Origin: Combretum micranthum
Lineage: Eukaryota; Streptophyta; Magnoliopsida; Myrtales; Combretaceae
Direction of reading: 5' to 3'
NCBI GenBank assembly: GCA_024138025.1
Contig: JAMXBD010002477.1
Span: 62,001-126,000, forward strand
Length of the DNA: 64,000 nucleotides
Below are positions 1-10,706 of the stretch, one piece after another. Numbering within the stretch: the first letter of the stretch is position 1; every line of letters starts with the position of its first letter. The notes beneath the pieces were generated by a model that did no database searches, was not told the DNA's origin, and saw nothing but the letters and a program-made list of their open reading frames with translations. The translations under genes and the position numbers were made by a program.

Positions 1-300
1 GTTAAAATATTGAATGGGGAAGAAAAATGTTGTTTGATGAGTACATATGGGAGAGATATGGTATTATATGTTGTATGCACAAATTAATATGCTGAATAGT
101 GCTTAATGTTATTTATCTATCCAAAGAGGGGACGAAAATGCTGAATTAAGTGTAGCTTGCATTTCCCCATAATTAAGCATCAAGTCTTTGCATCAAAATT
201 GAAAAATTCCTTTGAAACCCAGATGCTTATTTGAGAGGGAGTATGCTTAATTGAAAATAAGTTAATTGTACATGATTATCCTCATAAAAAAGAGAGAGAT
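1..300 (+). mobile_element. 3' end of a SIRE-like copia element (internal, noncoding)
   Basis: This stretch has no credible coding sequence. It ends in a purine-rich tract (about 286-300, AAAAAAGAGAGAGAT) followed directly by TGTTGAACTT, which is how plant SIRE/Maximus-type Ty1/copia elements pass from their 3' untranslated region into the 3' LTR. Purine-rich fragments such as GAGAGGGAGTATGC at about 231-245 also fit that family. The rest of the element would lie left of the window. The lineage rests on resemblance to the family, not on a protein domain. Confidence 0.5.
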
Positions 301-1495
301 TGTTGAACTTATATGTTCAATGTGGATTTTGAAGAGACAATTAGTTGCACAATTAACTATTCAATTGTGTTGAAACTACATTTAATTGGTTAAACAATGT
401 GATGAATAATATGTTACAAAATATATGTGTATTGTATATATTGTTCTCTAGATATTGTTCAGGACTTAGTAAGGAAAAGTTCTTGGGCACAACCTTAGTC
501 GATGATCACGTTGACAGCTCAATGAGTCCATCCTTTTGAGGTACGACAAAGCTCAAGTCTCAGGTTCGATGAGATTAAAGAGCATAGTTTTGGTTGCTGG
601 TCATGCCGAGGGCTCGATGAGTTCATTCACTAGGGTGTGACAAAGATCAAGTTTCAGGCTTGATAAGATCAAAGATGCATAGACGTGGTCGTGGGATAAA
701 TCCAAAGTGTAACAAGCTAAGGCATGAAAAATTTAAATTCAAGGCTCTAAGAATCACAGACTTAGTTGAGGGTCAATATAAGGCGTGATATATTGAGGCA
801 TGACAAGTCTAAAGGCATGGCAATTTAAAATATGGAGTCAATGTGGAATAAAAGAGTCATTATGCGCATTTAATACTTGGCGACTTGAAGACGTCATCTC
901 TAACGAACATTTGAACTTTTGAAGATTATAAATACATAATCCTTTGGAGATCCAAGCAGTGAACAATAGTGAAAAATAGTTTTCATTTGCAAACAAATAA
1001 ATCAAGAATTTTTTGTTCTCTTGTTCATTACTTTGTAAAATCTGAAAATAGAGAGAAAATCATATAGTGCTTTGTTCTTACATCTGCTATAGAATCTGAA
1101 AAGAGAGAGAAAATCATATAATGCTTTGTTCTTACATCTGCTATCTATAAGAAAGCATTGTAGAGTGAGAAGGAAATATTTTATTTCCTATGAGTTGTAA
1201 ACCGCTGTATTCCTCAGTTTGAGTATGTGTGTTTGAAATTAATAAAGTGTGAAGTCCTCGATTGGAGGCAATTGATCATCATGAAGAGTAAAAAGTGGGT
1301 TGAATTTCACGTTAAATTTGGGCTTAGATTTTCTATCCCTATCTCTTTTATGTTTCACACTATATCTGTTATTGCTATATTTGCTGAAATTAAAGTTTAA
1401 TTTGATATATTGTATAAAAGTTAATTATTTATGCATTTTAGGTCAAATATTCAATTTAACCTCCCTCCTCCTGAGTATTTTCTAGTGCCTTTTCA
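301..1495 (+). repeat. 3' LTR of the SIRE-like copia element
   Basis: The segment starts TGTTGAACTT after a polypurine tract and ends CCTTTTCA, giving the TG...CA ends of an LTR of about 1195 bp. A TATA box (TATAAATA, 927-934) lies in the middle. The tail (about 1245-1330) carries GAAGTCCTC, GGAGGCAATTG, GTTGAATTTCACG and TATCTCTTT in an order repeated on the minus strand near 47.0 kb, so both belong to related LTR families. A 52-bp unit is repeated in tandem at 1039-1090 and 1093-1144. No target duplication can be tested because the 5' LTR is outside the window. Confidence 0.5.
1039..1144 (+). repeat. Two-copy tandem repeat (about 54-bp period) in the LTR
   Basis: The units 1039-1090 and 1093-1144 both begin AATCTGAAAA and end CTTACATCTGCTAT, with a few differences. 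They lie just downstream of the TATA box of this LTR, in what would be its transcribed R/U5 part. Confidence 0.8.
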
Positions 1496-2108
1496 AGTAG
1501 AAAAGAGAGAGAATCGTAATTGTTATCCATAGTGTATTATGAATAAAAATATTTATTTCTAAGGATTTATTCAGTTAAATATAATTTAATAATAAAAGAA
1601 CTTCATGCTATTAATTATTGTGAAAAAGAATTTAAAAAATAAAAAGAAAGAAAAAGAGAATACATATTAAAAAAGTTAAAAAAAAAAGTGAGAAAAGAGA
1701 ATGCATGTTGAAAAGATAAAAATATACTATGAGATTTGAACCATTGACCTTATAGACATAAAACATAATATCTATCCATTAGAGTATACTTATTTTATGT
1801 TATTATTTATATTTTATAATATGTATAATATATATATTTTTGTTTCTCATTAAATTAAAAAAAATTATTATTATTATTTCGAACTGAGTCCATCCATCCC
1901 ATCCCTAACATACCCGTGGCCTTTGGACACAACAAATCATAAATAGTAACCGAAAAGTTGATTACGTTAAAGAAAGCCAAATTTTGTCAAATTTGTTAAA
2001 TGTTGAGTACTTAAATTAAAAAACAAAGGTTGAGGAATTAATTAGAAAAACAGTAAAATATTGATGATAAAAAAATGTATTTTTCCTTTTCTTTTTTTTT
2101 TTATTATA
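1496..2108. other. AT-rich spacer
   Basis: AT-rich DNA with A- and T-runs and no supported gene. It ends at the target site duplication of the Tat element. Confidence 0.5.
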
Positions 2109-2113
2109 TATAC
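2109..2113. repeat. Target site duplication (TATAC), left
   Basis: TATAC immediately precedes the left LTR terminus (TGTGTGGG). The identical pentamer follows the right LTR at 23637-23641, so the two LTRs belong to one insertion. Confidence 0.9.
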
Positions 2114-2765
2114 TGTGTGGGTATAATTCCAGGTGCAACGATCACGAGCGTGCCGCGTGACTATCGCGCTACACTTGATCTAGGAAAACAACACGTGCAA
2201 AGATGATCAGGAAGTAATCGTATAGGGAGGAGGAGTAGGTAGTCTCAATAGGCTCTAACACACGTGTGACAGGTGAGGGAGTTGAAGAACATCAACCTCA
2301 CTGAGTACTATGAATTCGTGTATGTTCTTGAATAAATCAAGTGTTTGATTCACTAGGGCGGAAATCCGGCAGCACGACGGCGTTTGTCCAAGATTTCACC
2401 CTATCCAAATGAGGTAAGGACTAAGGTATTTATAGAGAATCTAGCTGTTGATGTCGTCCGTCAGATGAGATAAACAACCAACGGCCAGGATGAGTCCCTC
2501 TCATTATGGATATGGATGTGGGCTCCCTTATAGACCCAGGCCCATTGAGGCCTTCATTGTAATGTATGTGAGCCAATTTGAGAAAGGTTGGAATTGGGCA
2601 GGCCAATTCCAACGGGCCCTACTCCAAGCCTTCCATGCCAATTCTCCCATGATCATCCCAATTGGTCTGGACCTAACTCCTTGAGCCCTGTCACATTAGC
2701 CCATAGAATTAAACCCAGATAAAGATTAGGCTAGAGGTCTTTATGACAAGATCAATACATCTACA
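2114..2765 (-). repeat. 3' LTR of the Tat element
   Basis: This 652-bp LTR reads TGTAGATG...CCCACACA on the minus strand. It is colinear with the 639-bp LTR at 22998-23636. By eye I count about 24 substitutions and ten small indels (net 13 bp), close to 4% substitution divergence. Short open frames inside it are fortuitous. Confidence 0.93.
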
Positions 2766-2777
2766 TTTTGCCCCCTG
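2766..2777 (-). promoter_or_regulatory. Polypurine tract of the Tat element
   Basis: On the minus strand the sequence CAGGGGGCAAAA directly precedes the 3' LTR start TGTAGATG. Position and composition fit the primer for plus-strand DNA synthesis. Confidence 0.8.
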
Positions 2778-5700
2778 ACCAGTCATTCGAGTCATTGAAG
2801 GGATTTGGGCATTAATTAAGCCATTTCAAATGACTAAAGTCTCACATAGCGCTGTGTCGCTATTTGATGCGTTGAAAATTTGTAACGTGAATGTTCGGCA
2901 TGATGCTTCAAAATAATTGAACTATCTTAGTATATATGCTTGCAACATCATCTGACCATATGTACTGGCTCGAGCTAAAATTATATTGCTTTTAAGTGGC
3001 TTTACTTGTAAGCTCGTAGCTTATTCCATCTGGCCATGGCTTTCACGCCCTTGTTATTCACCGCATTGCTTTTGTTCGTTTGAGTGATCTTGTTCCTTTA
3101 CTCCCAAAACAATATGTTATGCTTGTGACATGAATCTTCTTCGCTTACTTTGCATGAATTGTTTATACTATCATAAATTGAGCCCGATTGAGCTTGTATC
3201 GAATTTTTGAATCTTTTTGCTCTTCTAATAAAGACTTTGCTTGAGTTTGGTCTTATGAAGCCCTCTACCATATCATCATTCGTACTTGTCTCAATAGTAT
3301 CGAAGTGAAGAGCAATATATATCATTCTTATAAAGTAGGGTATCGGAGCACTTCTGGCTTCTTCCAAAAATGATGTTTAACGTTGATCTTCCATAAAATA
3401 TAGTCCCATAATATGTAAATTATAACTTCCACCATTGATGTTTGTTGGAGAAGATTATAGAACCTTCCTGTAAAACCCTAGAATATATAATATGCTTTTT
3501 TTGCCAAAAAAGGAAACCTATCTAAATAATACCTAGTGCGAAAATAAATGAACGGACGAGATTAATGCCACAGACGGCATATAAAAAAGATTATCCTATG
3601 AAAAGATATGACATGAAGAAAAGTTAATAAAAATAGTAAAAACGTGGTTTTGAGGGCCTAAACGAAGGAATTTGACTGAAAACTGGCTTGGGTCACGAGC
3701 GAAGCTGGTGATTTCTACTCGTTAGATCGTTTTCCTTCAGAATATGGTCTCGGTCGGTAAAAATCCAAAACTCCCCAAAATTACGAAACTGCCATCGACA
3801 CTTTTCTAACAATATACCAGGATTTTCTCCAACTACTTTTTTTTTTTTTTTTTTTTGAATTGTACCATTTGGGGACAGGTGTCACTGTCTTATTGTCATA
3901 GTACAAAACGGTTAAGGATCATGTTTGTTTTATTCCAATATTGGCAAGGACAAAATCTGCTTATTCTTCTTCCTTGACCCCCTCTGCTATTCTCTTCACC
4001 ATTTTCCTATTAAAAAGAAATCGTTTTCCTCCTTCATTTTTATATCACACAACTGTTATTGCAAAAGGAGATACCACCTCTGAAGCTTTGTATTTTGATG
4101 TTCATAGCTCAATCCATGCGATTATACTCGTAGATTGGTTGCTTCAACGCCAACTAACCGGAGTCAGCCATTGAAGAGCTTTGTTCATTGAAATGTTGAA
4201 CTTCTAGCTGGTTGGGATTTCTTACTCTTTGCCCGTAAATTATAGTAACTCAATAATAAAGGAAAAGTTATCAAATCCTAAGTTGTTGTTGAAGGATATG
4301 ACAAGCATACTACAACGGTATCAACAGCTATGTTTCTTTATTGAGTTTCACAAATTTTTTTTTAGACTCCTACCCCCGATTCTATTTCTTGCAGATTTCT
4401 TGGCAACAAAGAATGATACTGATTTTGCCGATATGTGTAGACCAAAGAGGAGGCTTGAAAGCAGGACCTTCTACTAAAGTGTCTTGCCTTAGTAGCTGAC
4501 TTGAGCTTGGTTCTTAAATCTGCTAAAGGGAGATTCGGTTCAGGCTAAACTTTTAGGTAAACAAGATCTGCACATGCTCTTAGATATTTTCTAAAAATGC
4601 TTTAATAAGCAGCTTCATTTTTATAAATGTGCCATTCATGGTTTTGTTGCTGCATTATATACTATTGTCCTTGGTTTGTTTGGATACATAGTTACAGAGA
4701 GTTGAGTGAATAGTTGCAGGATACATGAACTTCTCTCAAAGGAACCACCAATCTGAAGGTGGGAGCGTTGTATATAGTGAGAATTTAGACTAGCAGCTAG
4801 ACTTGAAGAGCATTGGCCATGAATTTACCTTAGTCGTTCATTGTCCAAGAATGACTTGCATATAAAACCTAAGACAGTGGACATGCAAATACCGCAACCA
4901 ACCAACTAAAGAAGTCTTGGTTTAATGCAGAAGAATCATGACAAAATATGACATTGATACATTTGTAATCTCTCAAAATCGAAACATAAAAGTTGTAGAT
5001 TTCCCTTAGCTTTCTATATCATTTTAAATCATCTCAATAGGAGTTCTTATGAGAGAGTATCCACATTTTCGTGAACTCTGTCAAATCTGGAAAATCAAGG
5101 ATTTTTGTGTCATGCAGCAACTTCATAATAAAAACTGTATCGATTCGTTTTGAATCCACCAAAACTCAAAACACAAAGTTTTAGATCTCCCTCTTAGCTT
5201 TCCAAGGAATTTTGAATTACCCCAAACGGAGTTCATATGAGAGATGTGCACAATTTACAAAACTATCTCAAATCTGCAATTTTGAAGTCACCGCACATTG
5301 TAGTGCTTCATGACGAAAACTGTATTGATGTGTTGAATCATAAAAACTCAAAACATGAAAGTTTTATCTCCCTCTTATCTTTCCAAGGAATTTTGAATCA
5401 CCCCAAACGGAGTTCATATGAGAGAGATGTGCACAATTTACAAAACTATCTCAAATCTGCAATTTTTGAAGTCACCGCTGCACTTGTAGTAGTTCATGAC
5501 GAAAACTGTATTGATGTGTTACGAATCCATAAAAACTCAAAACATGAAAGTTTTAGATATCTCTCTTAGCTTTCCAAGGAATTTTGAATCACCCCAAACG
5601 GAGTTCATATGAGAGAGATGTGCAATTTACAGAACTACCTCAAATCTGCAATTTTTGAAGTCACCGCTGCACTTGTAGTAGTTTCATGACGAAAACTGTA

Positions 5701-6244
5701 TTGATGTGTTACGAATCCATAAAAACTCAAAACATGAAAGTTTTAGATCTCCCTCTTATCTTTCCAAGGAATTTTGAATCACCTCAAACGGAGCTCATAT
5801 GAGAGAGATGTGCGCAATTTATGAAATAGTGTTAGAGCTGTCCTGTTTCATCTTCTAATGCATGAATTTTCTTGATATCTCACCAAACACATCATAAAGC
5901 TCCCTATTCTTTTAAATAACAATGACTTTCTTCGACAATATCTTAAAGATAGAATCAATAAATGTATTGTATGTAATCTTTTGCTTGCTCAATGCCTTGT
6001 CTTGTAGAATCATCATAAGTGAGCTTGATACTTGTCAAAGAATATGTGTACTTTTAATGTATATGTCTTCATGATGATAAAATGCTGCATGAGTGAAATC
6101 TCTTGTTTGTGAAACTAACATATCTTATCTTCTTATTATGCAGGTGATATATTTGATCTCACTCCTATCACATTTTCTCTCCTCTACTTTTGAAGTGGTG
6201 GCACACCAATACTCTTTACATCGCTTGCATTGTTTTCTTTGGAA
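2778..6244 (-). other. Long 3' untranslated region of the Tat element
   Basis: About 3.5 kb between the PPT and the start of the antisense cargo gene. I see no conserved protein. The short open frames near 3.1-3.4 kb and 3.9-4.5 kb have no recognisable motif. The region holds a tandem array (4975-5830). Close to the cargo gene there is a splice-acceptor-like stretch (TATTATGCAG, ending about 6142) on the plus strand, which could end a 5' UTR intron of that gene. Confidence 0.6.
4975..5830. repeat. Tandem array, about 186-bp units, 4.6 copies
   Basis: Units begin at about 4975, 5161, 5343, 5532 and 5722, each with AAAACTCAAAAC or a variant, then CTTTCCAAGGAATTTTGAAT, CGGAGTTCATATGAGAGA, a conserved CTCAAATCTGCAAT and GACGAAAACTGTATTGAT. 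The first unit is most diverged and the last is partial. Spacings are 186, 182, 189 and 190 bp. Tat-lineage elements are known for tandem repeats in the 3' untranslated region, and in pea Ogre such repeats are linked to the PisTR-A satellite. The open frame across 5237-5569 is a by-product of this repetition. Confidence 0.93.
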
Positions 6245-7004
6245 ATGAAGGTGAGTAAAAGGATGAAGAAGAACAAGCTGAATAATGCGAGGAGAAGTGA
6301 AATATTAACGCAATCAGATGGTAGTGTGCCACAAGTTCCATCACCACAAGATGAATGGGTTGACGCAACAATTTCAAAAGACTTCTTTTGGGTAGATATA
6401 CGAAAACGGGACTTATTTCCACGTCAACCTGTGGATGGTGAGTTGCGCTTCATAAGTCAAGATCTCGTGCAGGAAGTAGAGCGCTCATAGATGCATCTTC
6501 CATATTGCGATTCAGAAATGAAAGGAAAGAGCTGCCTCTCTCAGAATGCCAATTTCATTGTCCTAAACAATTTGTACAAGTATGGGGTCCTTGGGTAGGA
6601 CATATTATTAAGAGATATGGAAGCATCCTACAACAAGCGGGGGTGTATGATTCAATATGGATTAGCTCAAAGTTAAGCTTTGCTCGCACCGCTGACACAG
6701 ATATGTGGCGAGCCATCCTTTGTCGATGGAGTATTCAAACACACAGTTTTATCACATCTTGGGGTGAAGTTACTCCTACTTTGGAGGATGTATGTATGCT
6801 ACTAGGCTTGCACGATGTAGGACTAACGGATATCACTACCGCTGAGATTTCTGAGGAGGACAGTAGCTTGATAGACTTGTTAGAGACTCATATGGGAGTA
6901 GCTGTAGATAGTCGTAGACAGCTTACATTCTCCTCATGGCTTAAATACTTCTTTGGGCAAGAGAAGGGAGGTGAGTTTACCCACGGGCCTGGCTACAATA
7001 GCAA

Positions 7005-7102
7005 GTAAGTATCCTCGTATCATTTCATTAGCATATACTATTCTTTTTCCAATCATGGCTTAACTCATCTATGTTTTTTTTTTTTTTTTTTTATTGTCCT
7101 AG
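7005..7102 (+). other. Intron 1 of the PMD gene
   Basis: GTAAGT at 7005-7010 is a consensus donor. The acceptor is a long T-tract followed by CCTAG ending at 7102. Splicing joins the WGEVTPTLEDV half of the domain to EELIAFLSLWLSLFVFPGG, as expected for PMD proteins. The exon ends AA rather than AAG, so one G at the junction seems lost and the reading frame slips by one. Confidence 0.75.
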
Positions 7103-8095
7103 GAGGAGTTAATAGCCTTTCTATCATTGTGGCTTTCCTTGTTTGTATTCCCTGGCGGTCCTGAAGGCAGTATTAGTCCTCGCTTCTTCCACTTAGCGAT
7201 CCGTATCTCACGTGGAGAGCGTTTCGCGTTGAGCCTCTTCTATTTGGGGTCTTTGTATCGACGATTAGATCTTTACCATGAGTCCTCGATACGATCCAAG
7301 GGACGGTACATGGTGGTATGTTATGTAGATATGACATTCTTGCAATTATTTTTTGCTGAGCGTTACAAGAAATACTATGATCCACCACTTGAAAAACCTG
7401 ATATAGTTGAACCACGAGCTTGGGCATGGGTGAACAGAAAGCCTTTGGGATTGCTAATTGATGTGATAGATAATGTTCAGGAATATAATTTCCGCCCTTA
7501 TACTAAGGAAGTGGCTGGTTACGAATGGTACCCAGAATTTTATCCTCGAGGTTCTGAAGACTTGGTTAACTTGGTAGAGAACAGAGACAATTTGTCTACT
7601 GCTGAGGTGGGTTTTATCATTTGGTGCACACCTGGAAGTCTCCCTTCACTTCATGACTGGTGTGACTCTTCTGAAGAATTTCTTGAGTGTAGTGTTGTGG
7701 CATATCTACCCCATCGAGTTGCTCGTCAGTTTGGATTTGATCAGGGTGTTCCTCGTAGTATTGAGATTACTGGAGATTTCAATGAATGTTGTAAGGAACT
7801 TCATCCAGAAAATTGGAAATGTATTTATCCAAACCTCAGACAGATCTTCTTCCCATCTAGTGATCGTATTGGCGTCATCTCCAATGGGTGGATGACTTAC
7901 TGGACACGTTGTCTGGAAGAGTTTAAAAATTATATTAATTCAGAGATTGAAGTAGCACTTCCTGAGCCTTCTATACACAAATTTGAGTTTTACTTTCAGC
8001 TTTCAAACAAAAAGGCTTTCAATCAAGTCCAGAATCAAAGAACACGGTCTCCTATCAAGGTCATCAGGCACGTCAAACGTTCACGTGTTCATGAG

Positions 8096-8168
8096 GTACT
8101 AACACTGACTGACTGTATCATTGATTCCTTATATGCTTTTGATATATCATTGACTTTTTTTTTTTTAG
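8096..8168 (+). other. Intron 2 of the PMD gene
   Basis: Donor GAG/GTACTAAC at 8096, and acceptor of a T-run plus AG ending at 8168. Splicing keeps the frame (phase 0) and joins RVHE to DELRTSQ. The intron is only 73 bp, short but within the plant range. Confidence 0.7.
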
Positions 8169-9038
8169 GATGAGCTGAGGACAAGCCAATCCAATATCAC
8201 GAGCCAAAGTGAGGTGAATAGGGATGTTTCTAGTGACAGGAACATCGGCACTTCCGAAATATTTGTTTCATCAAAATCTTCTTCACCAAACATTTGCCCT
8301 TATCCTAATCGTTATGGTGTTGGGAAAGTACTGCAAACAAGGGGTGATGGTGTAGTGACTGATGAAGATGATGAAGACGTGGTTGGTGAAGAGGAAGCTT
8401 CTGACGGCTCTGGAAGTGATAGAAGCGATCATGCGGATGAGAGCATACAAGAGGAAGACATTGATGCATATGCAGATGCATTAGCTGCGGAGATTTGTGG
8501 TGAGGGAATTGATGATGTCCCTTGTAATAATGCCTCTGAACCCCTGGCACACCAGGATACTACTCTTGCTCTTCCAAGTAATGAAATACCAGAACAAGTT
8601 GGAGGGGAAACACACACCCGCACATGATAACTCAGGGGAGAGTGTTTCCTTTTATGAATTCCTGGTCCCCCTATTTTTGGAGTCATTAAAGGATTGCATG
8701 CACGTGATGGGGATTTTTGGGCGGGATCAATTTGTCCTGGTTCTGAAGTCACAAATGCTATGGTTGTGATGTTAGGTCGGGCTTGTATGCTGCTAGGTAG
8801 ACCATGGAATTCATTTTCTTCAGCTAACTTAGAGTTATTGGTACAAGCTTTTAATAGTGCTCGTGCCTTGGGGTTTAAAATTGATAGCTTGGAGAGTGTT
8901 GCTAGCAAGGCGCAAAAGATATTGCACCATCGACCATTAATCCAACGTTACGAGAGGCTCAAAGCTGAACTTGAGGCGACACAACTCGAATTGGAGAATT
9001 CTCTTGAGGGTCTTGATACTGCTTCTATAGCAGAATAG

Positions 9039-9605
9039 ATTATTACATTGGTCATGATACTTTTTTTTTCAAGGATTGCGTTAAGTTATGTAACTTCATG
9101 AACTTTGTCTTTGTTTTGTTTCATGTTTCATGCACAATATTTCACATGATGCTACTTTCTCTTAGTTTTGTTCCCTTCACTTGGTATCGTATCATATACG
9201 ATGAACTCGTGCGCTTTACAGAATGTAAGATTCATGTAGCGGCACATTATATGTTATGACTTTGCGGTTTAAATTATTATTTCTTTCGCGAGCAAAGACT
9301 TCTTGATTTCACAAGAATTGTCAAGGGGGTATTACCCACTACTTGACCATTCCATCAAATGTGATGGTTAACATAACATACTTAGGAAAAAATTCATATG
9401 CATGTATTATGCCACGCGCTTAGTAAATTTTAACAATTACAAGCTGCATGTTGTAACATAAATAAATGTCGCGCGCATAGGAGACAAGTCTCTTACTAAG
9501 CAGCAGCAACATACAAATATAATCATATAACCAACCCGATTGATCAAATAATCATGTGAAAGCAAGCTCATATTATTCAAGCTATCATCATCACTGATCA
9601 TGCTA
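9039..9605. other. Spacer between the PMD gene and integrase
   Basis: About 570 bp between the two convergent reading frames of the Tat element. No coding sequence or repeat was recognised. Confidence 0.5.
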
Positions 9606-10706
9606 TTACATATGAAACTTCTTTACATATTGAAAATTTATAGGAGCTGTAATAGCATCAGTCTTTGGATTGAGGAGCTTGCAATACCCACTATCATGGA
9701 CTTCATGTATAATGAAGGGACCTTCCCATTTTGGCGTGAACTTTGGCGCAGGTATACTTCGGCGCACATGCTCGGCTGCACGAAGTACAACATCACCCAC
9801 TTGAAAGGACTAAAGACCTTTTTGACCAAGTTGTTTTTGGCTATATCTCGTCTTTCATCTAAGGCTTCCAGATCTATTGTGCGTAAAGCATCTGGCTCAA
9901 GCTCAGCATTGATCGCCAGTCGTGCTGAAGGGATCAGAACCTCTATGGGCACAATTGCTTCGGCACCATACACTAGCGAAAAAGGTGTTGCTTGTGTTGG
10001 TCGCCGCTTCGAAGTCCTATAGGCCCAAAGTGCTAAAGATAGCTTATCATGCCATTCTTTATGGTTGTCATGTACCATACGACTGAGAACTTTCAAAAGA
10101 GTCTTGTTCGTAGCTTCCGCTTGGCCGTTGCCCTTAGGGTAATAAGGGGTCGACTTCACATGATCAATACTATATGATTCCAACATTGTCGAACATGCGA
10201 ATTGATGAAGGAGTGCCATTATCTGAAAGAATGCGCTTCGGAATCCCGAATCTGCATATAATGTTCTCCTTAATGAAGCTTGCAACTGTTGGTCCCGTCG
10301 CCTTCTTTAAAGGAATAGCTTCCACCCACTTAGTAAAACATTCGGTTCCAGCTAGGATCCAAATACATCCTTTAGACGGCGGGTGAATAGGACCGATTAG
10401 ATCAAATGCCCAAGTATGAAAAGGCCATGGTGTTGTTAGACTATGAAGTGCGACCGCAGGAGCGTGGATCGCATCTCCATGTTCTTGGCAAGGAACGCAT
10501 CGTTTAACAAAATTGGAACAGTCTGATTCCATGGTTGGCCAATAGTACCCCATGTCAAGTAATTGATAATACAACTTCCTCGCACCTTGGTGTTCACCAC
10601 ATTCTCCAGCATGTACCTCAGTTAATATTTGTTCCGTTTCAGGAGATGCAATGCATCTGAGAGGCTTTCCCATAAATGAAACTCTATACAATTCATCTTC
10701 ATGCAT
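9606..10706 (-). pseudogene. Tat integrase
   Basis: The C-terminal part of pol, reading right to left. An H2C2 zinc-binding module comes first (HAGECGEHQG ... VKRCVPCQEHG, about 10620-10490). The DDE core has a first Asp in WAFDLIGPIHPPS (about 10400), a second in RILSDNGTP (about 10215) and a Glu in YYPKGNGQAEATNK (about 10130-10090). The C-terminal domain includes PKWEGPFIIHEV (about 9740) and ends near 9606. A frameshift after the second Asp and another near 9840 break the frame. In an active element the enzyme would insert the cDNA into the genome. Confidence 0.88.

Larger units (their letters stand above)
6245..9038 (+). pseudogene. Plant mobile domain (PMD, MAIN-like) gene, antisense cargo of the Tat element
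   Basis: A plus-strand gene inside a minus-strand retrotransposon. The start taken is ATG 6245 (MKVSKRMKKNK). The PMD core follows: YGSILQQAGVYDSI, then WRAILCRWSIQTHSF, WGEVTPTLEDVCMLLGL, and after intron 1 FLSLWLSLFVFPGGPEGSI. Aminotransferase-like/PMD proteins of the MAIN/MAIL family act in nuclear gene and transposon silencing, and PMD sequences are also known inside plant transposons. After intron 2 comes an acidic stretch (DEDDEDVVGEEE, about 8360-8395), then a conserved C-terminal part (GSICPGSEVTNAMVVMLG, about 8720-8770) with a coiled-coil-like end (ERLKAELEATQLELENS). Lesions: a frameshift near 6480, one base missing at the intron 1 donor, and in-frame stops at 8625, 8628 and 8655. 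The rest stays open, so decay is mild. Confidence 0.88.

Noticed and set aside
1735..1800. tRNA-like wording (GAGATTTGAACCATTGACCT)
   Set aside because: It resembles the complement of a tRNA T-arm, but no cloverleaf, anticodon arm or acceptor pairing can be assembled around it.
5237..5569. A 110-codon open frame with an internally repeated protein sequence
   Set aside because: It simply translates two units of the 186-bp tandem array in the Tat 3' region. The other units are interrupted in this frame.
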